A stretch of 19,808 nucleotides of DNA, taken from JASGDC01 sp047605865. Its GTDB lineage: Bacteria > Actinomycetota > Actinomycetes > Actinomycetales > Micrococcaceae. The position numbers and the translations under genes are program-made. Position 1 is the stretch's first letter. Each line of letters starts with the position of its first letter. Location: positions 1 to 19,808 of the forward strand of contig JASGFC010000026.1 in NCBI GenBank assembly GCA_047605865.1, given 5' to 3'. The notes under the pieces were generated by a model. That model saw only the letters and a program-made list of their open reading frames with translations. It searched no databases and was not told the DNA's origin. Below are positions 6,046 through 16,700 of this stretch, in pieces.

Positions 6046-7314
6046 ATGTCTAGTATCCGCAAAAACTCTTCAGACTCTCTTAAACGTTGTTCTTTTTGTG
6101 GCAAAAGCCAAAATCAAGTTAAAAAGTTGGTAGCTGGCGCATCAGTGTGCATTTGTGATGATTGTATTAATGTCTGTAATGAGATCTTACAGCAAGAATT
6201 AGGTACTGAAAATATAGTACAAGATCACGAACTTCCAAAGCCACAGGAAATCTTTAACTTCTTGCAAGAATACGTTATTGGTCAAGAGAACGCTAAACGC
6301 ACTCTCTCTGTTGCAGTGTATAACCATTACAAACGTATTTTTACTGAAAAAGTGTTATATGGCAATAATGATTACTCTGAAGTTGAGTTGGCAAAGTCTA
6401 ATATTTTAATGATAGGTCCAACTGGTTGTGGTAAAACTTACCTTGCGCAAACCTTAGCTAAGAAGCTCAATGTGCCTTTTGTTTCTGTTGATGCAACTTC
6501 TTTAACGGAAGCTGGTTATGTTGGAGAAGACGTAGAAAGCATCTTAAATAAGCTCCTTCAAGCTGCAGATTACGATAAAGATCGCGCAGAAAAGGGAATA
6601 ATCTATATCGATGAAATTGACAAAATTTCTCGTAAAGATGCAGGTGGTTCACTCAATCGTGATGTTTCAGGTGAAGGTGTGCAGCAAGCTCTACTGAAGA
6701 TTCTTGAAGGCTCTGTTGTTGCAGTTCCGCCACAAGGTGGAGGTAGGAAGCACCCACATCAAGAGTATGTTCAGTTTGATACTAAAAACGTACTTTTTAT
6801 TGTTGCTGGCGCATTTAATGGTATTGATGAAATTGTTGAAAAACGATCAGGAGAGAAATCACTTGGTTTTGGTTCTGATATGGCTCAAATCCATCAATTC
6901 AACACCAGTTCTGATATTTTGTCAGAAGACCTCTCAAAGTTTGGTCTCATTTCAGAGTTTATTGGTCGTTTGCCAATTATTACTTCAGTGGATGAACTTG
7001 ATAAAGAGGACTTATTACGAATCCTTAAAGAGCCAAAGAATTCACTGGTTAAACAGTTCCAAAAGATGTTTGACATGGATGGTGTGCAGCTTAGTTTTAC
7101 CCCAGATGCCTTGGAAGCAATTGCTGATTTAGCAATTGAACGAGAAACCGGTGCACGTGGACTTCGCTCAATTCTTGAAGACGCACTACAAGATATCATG
7201 TTTGAAATTCCAAGCAGGGACGACATCGAAGAAATTATTGTTAATGCTGATGTTTTACTGGAAAAGGCAGAACCTCAAGTTATTAGCAAAGGAAAAACAG
7301 AGAAGTTCGGGTAG
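6046..7314 (+). CDS. clpX: ATP-dependent Clp protease ATP-binding subunit ClpX
   Basis: AAA+ unfoldase, 422 residues, that recognises tagged substrates and threads them into ClpP1P2. The N-terminal zinc-binding domain has CSFC (15-18) and CDDC (37-40). Walker A is GPTGCGKT (124-131), the pore loop GYVG (157-160), Walker B IIYIDE (185-190), and the RKH loop is at 234-236. Sensor 2 is GARGLRS. The ClpP-docking loop reads LGF rather than the IGF of E. coli, as is common in actinobacteria. The ATG at 6046 follows a poorly spaced GGA (two bases away), but no other start lies before the zinc domain. It is separated from clpP2 by about 150 bases with a hairpin, so it may have its own promoter. Confidence 0.97.
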   Translation: MSSIRKNSSDSLKRCSFCGKSQNQVKKLVAGASVCICDDCINVCNEILQQELGTENIVQDHELPKPQEIFNFLQEYVIGQENAKRTLSVAVYNHYKRIFTEKVLYGNNDYSEVELAKSNILMIGPTGCGKTYLAQTLAKKLNVPFVSVDATSLTEAGYVGEDVESILNKLLQAADYDKDRAEKGIIYIDEIDKISRKDAGGSLNRDVSGEGVQQALLKILEGSVVAVPPQGGGRKHPHQEYVQFDTKNVLFIVAGAFNGIDEIVEKRSGEKSLGFGSDMAQIHQFNTSSDILSEDLSKFGLISEFIGRLPIITSVDELDKEDLLRILKEPKNSLVKQFQKMFDMDGVQLSFTPDALEAIADLAIERETGARGLRSILEDALQDIMFEIPSRDDIEEIIVNADVLLEKAEPQVISKGKTEKFG

Positions 7315-7334
7315 TGCCCAACTTTATTCTTGCG

Positions 7335-7778
7335 CTAGGAACTCGTTGAGCTACTGTGCGATATGGTTACAAAAGCAATAGCGCTATCACCATCGTGGCT
7401 AATGGAACAATGAATAAAAATTTTCTTCCCTAAAGATGTAGTAACGGCCTTAGCTATTGTTCCAGACAATGCCATATAAGGACGGTCCCAATTATCATGG
7501 CGCACTTCAATTTCTTGCCAGTTAACTTTATCTGGAGAAATGATAGGTGGCTTACCTAACATGGCATTTGACCAAGCTTTGATAAGTGCTTCTTTAGCCG
7601 CCCATATCCCAGCTAGATGTTGTGCAGATTCATGCAGAGCATTTTGAATAGTTTTTGCCTCGGCTCGTCGCCTTTCTCTTGCTGTAAAAATAGCAGGAAG
7701 AGACGAGCCAGGCAGAGCTATCTGTTCAGAAAATGCATGAATGTCAACTAAGTCAACCCCAATTCCTAAGGTAGTCAT
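7335..7778 (-). CDS. acpS: Holo-[acyl-carrier-protein] synthase
   Basis: Phosphopantetheinyl transferase of the AcpS family, 147 residues, which moves 4'-phosphopantetheine from CoA to the serine of an acyl carrier protein. Signatures are GIGVDLVDI with metal ligand Asp9, FTARER, and the helix LAGIWAAKEALIK with metal ligand Glu63; ISHDGDSAIAFV closes the fold. Its ATG overlaps the fas stop by one base (TAATG), and GGAA inside the end of fas can serve as ribosome-binding site, so it is probably translationally coupled. Fungal FAS I carries this activity as a fused domain; bacterial FAS I needs a separate enzyme, so the Fas ACP domain is the expected substrate. It is somewhat longer than the ~120-130 residues common in AcpS, through an insert around residues 72-100. 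Confidence 0.94.
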   Translation of the reverse strand: MTTLGIGVDLVDIHAFSEQIALPGSSLPAIFTARERRRAEAKTIQNALHESAQHLAGIWAAKEALIKAWSNAMLGKPPIISPDKVNWQEIEVRHDNWDRPYMALSGTIAKAVTTSLGKKIFIHCSISHDGDSAIAFVTISHSSSTSS

Positions 7779-10700
7779 TAGTATATTCCATCTGTGTTCA
7801 GACGAGCATGAGGGTCAAGTAGCATTGCTGCTTCAGCTTCGTGAGCATCAACATCGCTTGAGAAACGACGATTCGGAGCTTGCTCAAACAATTCTGCATG
7901 ACCAATCATTCCAGCCTCAAGGCGGCGAGCACCTTGCCTGATGCGAGTTTCTGCTTGCTTACGCCATTGATCAGCTACATGATTACCTTCTGAATGACGT
8001 AATGCTGCTTCAAAAGCACCAGGGTGTACTAGAACAACTAATGAAGAAACGTGACCAAAGCCAAGAGAAGTTAGCATAGCAGCTTTGAAAGTACCCATGG
8101 AGCTTACATCAAGCGGTTGACGTAACCAGACCAACCATGGTTCTTCAGCTAGTGCATCATCAACGCAATCCAGTGAAATATTACCTGGAATGTGGTGATC
8201 TGCAAACAACTGACAAATACCAGAAACTTGGAACACTGCAGCTCCACCTTTAGCATGTCCAGTCAGCGTCTTCTGCGAAATCACGAACATAGGGTTTCCT
8301 GGTGTTCTATCAAGAGCTTTAGCTAAGCGAGTGTGTAGGTCAGATTCGTTAGGATCATTAGCATTAGTAGAGGTATCGTGCTTAGAAATTACTGCGATAT
8401 CATCTGCTGTTACACCGAGTTTTGCAATGGATTTGCTCAGTAGTGACTTCTTTCCACCACGAGCAGCACCTAATGCACCAATTCCAGGAGCTGGAATTGA
8501 AGTGTGAATACCGTCTGCAAAACTTTGTGCAAAACCAACAACAGCTAATACGGGTAATCCCATTTGAGCTGCAACATCACCACGAGCTAGCAGTACAGTA
8601 CCGCCACCTTGAGCTTCAATGAAGCCGTCACGTCTGCGGTCATTTGCTCGAGAGTAGAAGCGTTCATTGATGCCTTTATCTGCCATATTTTGTGAGTTGG
8701 CAGTGGCATTCATGGAACCAAATCCCACGATACTTTCTACTGCCATATCATCAATAGCTCCAGCAACAACGAAAGAAGCTTTACCACAAGTAATCTTGTC
8801 TACACCTTCTTCAATTGAGACAGCTGCAGTAGCACAAGCACCTACAGGGTGAATCATTGAACCATAACCACCAACATATGTTTGCATAACATGAGCTGCC
8901 ATAACGTTTGGCAATGTTTCTTGCAAAATATCAGATGGGTAATCTTCGCCAAGGAAACGGTCAACGAATAGCTTGCGCATGGAGGTCATGCCACCAAAAC
9001 CTGTTCCTTGAGTTGAGGCAACCTCAGTTGGATGTATTGCCTGGAGCAACTCGGCAGGAGTAAAGCCAGCTGATAAGAATGCATCGACAGTTGTTACCAA
9101 ATTCCACGCTGTCATGCGGTCCATACCTTCCATAACACTTTGCGGAATACCCCATTTACTAGCATCAAAGTCTGTAGGCAATTGACCACCAACTGTACGA
9201 GTTAAGGTTGCACGGCGTGGTAATTGTGCTCTAGCACCGGCTAAGCGTGTTACTTCCCATTCACCATCTTCAGTTGCTTGAATGCGCGTTAAACGAGGAT
9301 CTTCTACCACATAAGATTCAGCTGTTTCCTTATCGGGCACAGTGAATGTTACATCGTGAGAAAGGAATACGGTTGCATCTTCTTCGCTACCTCGATCTTC
9401 AATAGCCCCTTCGTTAACAAAAGACCTGACACCAGAGCGTGCAATGACTTCGTCACGATAACGAGTGAAGATTTCGTTTTCAGGAATGAGTTCATCTTCA
9501 GCGTTGTACCATCCAGCGTTAGGAGAGTCTTTCCAACGAAGTAAGCCCATCATCCAAGCTAATTCTAAAACACCAGCTGGAGTTAAATCTACTGTTCCAT
9601 CAGTGTGGATGCCAAGTTCTGCTTGGTGTCGGGTACGGGCAGATCCCCAGGTACTGACTTCGCCAATACCAACAATAACAACCATATCTTCAGCTCGAGC
9701 AGTCACATCTTTCCAGAGTTTAGCTTCGTATGGGATTAAATCAGGATTTGCTGGAGCAGATAGCGCAGGTATTTCATCTGTACTTTCTTCGCTTACAGTT
9801 TCTTCTTCAGTGACTAAATCTGCCATAGCTGATTCTTTTAAGGCTACTAAGTCAACGCCATCATCTAAACCACCTGTTAAATCTGCAAGAACTGGCTTAG
9901 TGAGAGCTTGCTTGCGAGTAGTGTTAGAACACAGTTTAATGAGTTCATCTGCAATTTCAGTTGTTGAGTAGGTTTGAATACCTGCCTTTTCAGCAGCATT
10001 AACAAGAGGATCATTTCCTCCCATCAAGCCTGTGCCACGAACCCAACCAATCTTAGGGTGGGCAAGAGTTACGCTCTTGGCCCATGCTTTCTCAACAGAC
10101 CAACGATTGAGAAGTGCATCAAATGCTGATTTAGTTTCACCATAAGCACCGTCACCTCCGAAGATTCCACGGTTTGGAGAACCTGGCAAAATGACGTGCA
10201 CTTTTTTGTTGACTTTAGTTGTAGAACTATTTTGTTGAGCTAAGCCAGCAATTGCACGTTCAACACTCCAGAGGAGTAGTCGACTTTGTGCTTCGAAGTT
10301 CTCGCCTGCATCTGCAAGCGTACCCATCACTGAAGGTGCAGCAAATGGCAAGAAGAGCGTAGGAGTTAAAGCAGGTTTTAATACCGTGGTAACGGGACCT
10401 ACAACTTTAACTTGTTCATGTCCAACCCAATCAATGAGTGCATCAACATCACGATAGCTTGATAGATTAGCAGGGACAACCCATAATTTAGCTCCAGCAC
10501 TAGCATTTTCACGATAGAGTTGCTTAGCAAAATCTAAACGCTTTGCATCAATGCGAGAAGCAGTCATGATAACTGTAGCTCCACCAGAAAGTAGCTTAGC
10601 AGTGACAGCACCGGCAATAGATGTTGGTGCTGCACCTGTTACAAGGGCTACATCTTCAGCAAATTTACCAGGCTTTTGATCTGTAGCTTCTTGAGCTATA

Positions 10701-13700
10701 GTAGTGTATTTTTTAGACAAGCTTGCATTGCCTGCTTTTTTAGCTTTTTCTGACCACCATTTCGCTTGTTCAGCAATAGCTTCACCAGTACCTTTGAATG
10801 ATATCTTAAGTTTTGGATCATTCCATAGACGCGCTAAATCTTCACGAGCAGAAGCCCAACGATCATCAAGGAGAACAGCTTTCTTCTCATCAAAGACAGG
10901 GCTTACCTGATCAAGCCACGTGCTACCAAGCTCTGCGCTAACAGCATCAGCAACTTTTTGAGCTAATTCTGCCTCTTCATCAGCTTCTGGTGTTCCTTCT
11001 TCTAATTTTGAAACTCCAGCTAAGCCAAGAGCTTCCAGCATTGACTTTGCTGAATCAGCAAGCAGACCATTACTGCCAAGTAAATCTTCTTTGAACTGGT
11101 CAAGAGCAGCTGAATCAACAACAGCACCACCAGTGCTAGAGCCTGTTGCTTGTGGAAGGGAAACAGAAACTCCATGAGCCGTTGCTACAGCTTGTACTGC
11201 TTGGTCAATGAGATCATCAGCTTCGGCAGCTGAAGAAACAAGCAACGGTAGTGTACTCAATGAGCCACCTCGAGATGAATCTCCATCACGGCTGCCGAGC
11301 AAAATTTCAGCAGTAACTGCATGAACCCAGCCCTCTCCTAAGAGCCAAGTATCTTTCACACGCTCTGAAATACGAGTAGCTTTAACACCAGCACTACCAA
11401 AGAGTTTACGAATCCTATCACGAATTGCTTCACCAAGAACAGGACCAAAAGCTTGGTAGTTATGAGCAAGACGATCCACGCTCACACTCAGCTCTGCCAC
11501 GTTTGCATCAGCTGCTCCGTCAATGGAGGCTAAGCCTAATTCTGCAGATAAGTCCATTAACAATTGGTTACGTCTAGCAGAGGCACCGTTGGTTAAAGTA
11601 TCAGTGGTGTCATCATTTGTAATCTGATCTAGACGTAATTTATTGGTATATGCCATCAAAGTTTTAATAGCTGCAGAAGCAGTAAAGGGTATGTCTGCAG
11701 GGCGTTCTCCAGAAGCTACTGGGGCAGCAGGTGCTGGCGCGGTTTCAACAACTTCTGTAACAGGTTCAGCAGGAGCAACAGTGGGAGCTTCTTCAACTGG
11801 AGTTTCGCTTTCAGCTTTTGTTTCAGTTGGTGTTTCTTCTTCCGGTTCAACTTCAATGGAACGAACATCGTTATGAGTTACTACTTTTTCATCACGTTGA
11901 ACGTTAAGGACTGCGCATCGTGTTCCACTAAATTCAGGTAGTTTCAAAGTCTTTTCACCTAAAGAAGTCAAGGTAGGCGATGCTGCTAGTCCAATTTCAA
12001 TCAGCCGTTCTACGCCCAAGCCACCAGCTTCTCGTGGAGTTAAGAGTAACTCTTGAGTTTCAATCCAGCGCACTGGAGAAGCAAATTGCCAGCACAATAA
12101 CTCCACAAGCAGCAGACGAGCTAGTTTCTCTGGTTTTTTGGCTGCCTTTTCCCATGCCTCAGGTTTTTCCAGAAGCTCACGAAGTGTTTGCGAATCAACT
12201 TCTTCTACGATAGTTTCTGCAAATGAACGAGTTAATTCAAAGGGTATAGCTACGAGGTTAGGAATATAACTATGCGCTAAATGCTTGTAATCAATCTTTT
12301 CAGGTAAGAGCTTTAAGAGTTTTTCACGGAACTCTTCAACACCATCGCGCAGTACTTTAGAGTGGAATGGCACATCAAGCCCAGGAATATACATAAACGC
12401 ATTCCTACCTCCGAAGGCTGTAGTACGTTCTTCAACATCAGCCTCTAGAGCTTTAAGTCCAGCTATAGTACCAGCAATAGCGTATTGCTGACCAGCAAGA
12501 TTGAAGTTAACAATTTGTAGAAACTCACCAGATTTTTCAGCAACAGATTCAATATAATCAATGACTTGAGCATCTGAAATACCAAATTGATTTGGACGCA
12601 AAGCTCCCATCCGATAATTTGAACGCCCTTGCTCATCACGTTCTACTAAATTGTGCATTGTTGAACCACGATGGAACACAATTTCCAAGACTGTTTCTAG
12701 TGGAATTACTTCACCATATGAGGAAAGAGCCGTGTATTCACCCAGTGAGTGACCTGCAAAGTAAGCACCTGAAACAAGAGCGTTTTGTTCTCTAAGTCGT
12801 TCAGTCTGGGCAAAAGCCATAGTAGCCATTGCCACTTGGGTGAATTGAGTTAAGTTCAACAAGCCTTCAGGGTGACGCCATGTTTGTTCTTCGGAAACAA
12901 TTTCCGTAGGGTTATCACGCACAACATTGATAATGGAGAAACCAAGTTTATCTTTAGTGACTTGATCAGCTTTTTCCCATACTTCTTTTGCTGCGGCTGA
13001 ACTTTCCATTTCGTCAAGTCCCATACCTTGAGCTTGGATACCTTGACCAGGATAAACATAGGCAGTGCGAACGGGTAAAGTTGCTGCTGTACCACGTGAG
13101 ACAACCTGACCATTGATTTTAGAAGTAACTTCTATGACCTGACCGCCATCGGGCAAGCGACCGATACGTTCTGCAGTAAGATCAATCTCATCATTAAGAT
13201 TAACTAAACCGTACATATTGTAAGACCAGCCAGTAATCTGATTCCCAACTCCATCACTTCCGCTTGCAGAAACTAGGTTTTGAGCTACAGCAGATAGCCA
13301 CATTCCATGAACAAGTGGAACACGAAGGCCAGCCACAATTGATGCATTCGTTGAAGTGTGGATAGGGTTAAAGTCACCTGAAACATTTGCAAAAGGTGTC
13401 ATATCTGCTGGAGCAGTAACTCTAACATGACGCAATGTAGAACGAGGAGTGTCAATCATGTCATGTGCATTACCACCAGCATCTGCGACAGCAGGAGGTG
13501 GGGTAGTAGCTCCTATACGGCCACGAATTGCGAAACGTTCGCTAAACTCACCAATTTCTTCACCATCGTGCAGCAAAGTCTCTTTGACAACCACGATGCG
13601 TCCAGCAGAAGATTCAAGAAGCTCAACAGTACGAGCAACTACAGTCAACTCAACAGGACCATCAGCAAGTAATTCAGCAAGATTAACGTCTAAACGAGCA

Positions 13701-16700
13701 GTATGATCAAGGTGTACCGCAGAGAGTAAACCTTCAATAACAGGGTAATCATCAACCATAGCTGAACCCAGCGCTGCATAAATTGCTGGCCAGCACATTC
13801 CTAGCAGTGCATCTGGCACCCACTCAACTGGTTGATATTCAGCAGGAAGCGCAGCTGCAGTTGCAGTACGGTGCAAAGCAGCAAGAGAAGGGTTAACAGT
13901 AAAGGCCCATGTAGCTTCGCCAAACTCAGAATCTTTAGACGGCTTCATCACTGGTAGCTTGTCAATTGGGTCTCCAGTAATTGTAGAACCACCCACACCA
14001 GCAGTTGCTGCTAATAGTGCATACATATTTTCTGGCAGAGTATCACGATCAACCACTGGCATTGCACCAAGAACAGCTTCTTTACCAGCACGAAGAGGAA
14101 TGGTCAGCGAGCGGACAGCATGATGATCTGCTCCTTTCGGATCTTCATCCCAATAGGTATCAAAATTAATTGTCACATCATACACATCAGTGTTATCTTC
14201 TTGCTCAGTGATGGTAAAAGTATCTGGCTGAAGAATATGGGCAGGGTTTTCAATCAGGTTTCCATTCCACATAATATGTGGTGCCTGAGTGATGAACTCA
14301 GCAGCATCTTTAGCTCTTGCAAGTCGAGCATAGGCTTTTGTAGTTTCTCCAGTAATACGAGCAGCACAAGCAGCTTCAAAACGAGCTAGTAATTCACCAA
14401 TTGGTTCATTGATTCTATCAATACCAGCAACAGAGACAGGGCCAGGAATAATACGAACCTGATCAGCAGAGTATCGATCATCTTGTGATTGCCAGAGGTT
14501 ATCTTGACCCCACCAACGAAGGATATCATCATCTAATACTGGCACAAATGGCATTGGTTTAGGGTGTTTACGGATAAGTTCAGTGAACCATGCTGCATCA
14601 CGAGGGGTAACCAGTAGCGTTTTTGCTGTTGGATATTTTTCAACGAGCTTATCAATAGCTGCAAAAGGTTCACGAACTGAATCAATATCAGGGAACAAAG
14701 TCTCAATTTCACCGTATTCAGCCTCGTTAAGTCGACCTTCAATTCTGTGCAATAAGTCGAGGAAACGATCAATCCAGGTTTCATCAACCCAAGGGTACGA
14801 TAACTTTGCAAAACGAGTCGCCCACTCTAAATACGTCATGGTATCTAAATCACCAAAATATGGTTTTGCAGTCTTATTTAATGCTTCAACAATTTCATCT
14901 TTGCGAGCAGCAATAGCTTTGGCATCACCAGTAACTTCAGCAATGAGACGAGCGCAGGCAGAAGCAGAGTTATCAATTTCATGAATGTCAGCACGCAAGT
15001 GTGACAAGCTTGAAGCCATACCATTACGAGTCTGGCCTTCACCAATCCAACCACCCTGGGTATCTTCAACTGCAGGAGGAACACCTTTAGTTTTGAGAAG
15101 TAGTTGTTTAACTTCTTCAGTAGTTTTTGCCTCTTTAGCTGTCATTGCTGCAGTACCGATGAGTACTCCATCAACCGGCATTTTACGATTATTATAAGGT
15201 AGTGACCATTCACCACTGATGTAGTCAGCAGCACGTTCTGGCGTACCAATACCACCACCAACACATAGGACAACGTTTTCATGTTCCCGAATTTGTGTGT
15301 ATGTTGAAAGAAGTAGATCATCAAGGTTTTCCCAAGAGTGGTGGCCACCAGCATGGCCATCTTCAACGTGCATGATAATGTCTGTACCTTCAACTTCGCG
15401 AGCAATGGCAAGAACTTGACGAATTTGAGCAACGGTTCCTGGTTTGAAAGCAATATAGGGCATGCCAGCAGTTTTAAGTTCTTCGATAAGTGCATCAGCC
15501 TCATCAAGTTCAGGGATACCTGCTGAGATAGTTACTCCGTCAAGAGGAGCTCCAGCTGCACGAGATTTTAAGACGATACTCTGAGTGCCAAATTGTAGAT
15601 TCCAAAGATAACGGTCAAGGAACATGGCATTAAACTGTGCTGTATGACCAGGTTTTAACTGTTTGCGCAATGATTTTAGATTTTGTGTATACACTTCTTC
15701 AGTAACTTGACCGCCACCGGCAAGTTCAGCCCAGTATCCAGCATTTGCTGCAGCTGCAACAATTTTTGCATCTACGGTAGTAGGGGTCATGCCTGGTAAC
15801 AAAACAGGAGAACGCCCAGTTAATCGTGAGAATTTAGTATCCACAACTGTCTTACCATTTGGCAGTTCGATGGTAGTTGGGGCAAACTTTGCCCAATCAA
15901 TAGTTTTTGCTGGGGTGTTGCCTAGAGTCATGAACTTATCGCGAGATGCCGCAGTTCCAAGTGCAATAGTGCCAATGCCTGTTCCATTAAGGTTTTCTGC
16001 ATTGATCTGATCAAGGCTTTCGCCTGGCCCTAAATCAAGAACCCAGTGAGCGCCAGATTCAATGATTTCGCCTAATTGTATTGGCCAATCTACAGGCTCT
16101 AACAGAATTTTTTTAGCCAGTGGTTCAACAATCTTGTGATCTATTCCAGTAGCTTTTGCCCATGCTAGAACTTGTTGGTAAGCCTGCTTCAAAAGCTGCG
16201 AATGATATGGGGCACCTAGATGAAGGAAATCATAGCGTGCTTTAAAGCCTTTACCACCATGGGTTTTCTTCTCAATTGCTTGTGCTTCAGTAGCTTCACG
16301 TTCTTTACCTGCTGCAATAAGTTGTTGTAAATGTGCAGGATTACCTGAAAGGACAAAACGAGTTGGGCTATTGACTAGACTCACATTAACTGATTCAAGG
16401 CTCGCAGAATCAAGAAGTTCTGTTAAAGCTTTATGGGAAACTTCTTGTACTGACAACATTGGTGTTGCTGCGCCAATAGCGTATAAAGCATCGTTAACAA
16501 CTTGGGATGAAGTTGCTGCACCAATTAAACGACTTGTGGCAAAGATTTCAGCTTGCTTTTTTGTATCATGACCAGCCCATGCTGAAAAAAACTCTGCAGC
16601 TAAAATTCCTTGTGAGTGGCCTTGGACTGAACTTGGGGCATTGTGACGTAAATCAAAGCCATCTTCAGCTAGAACTTCTAAGCTTGCTAGTTGAGTAGCC

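Noticed and set aside
11643..11876. Ala/Ser/Gly-rich plus-strand frame opposite the Fas linker
   Set aside because: It is a low-complexity mirror of the Pro/Ala/Glu linker coding sequence on the minus strand.
12856..13113. Alternative minus-strand frame inside fas
   Set aside because: It is a shifted frame in an intact 3070-residue gene with continuous domain homology; no frameshift is needed.
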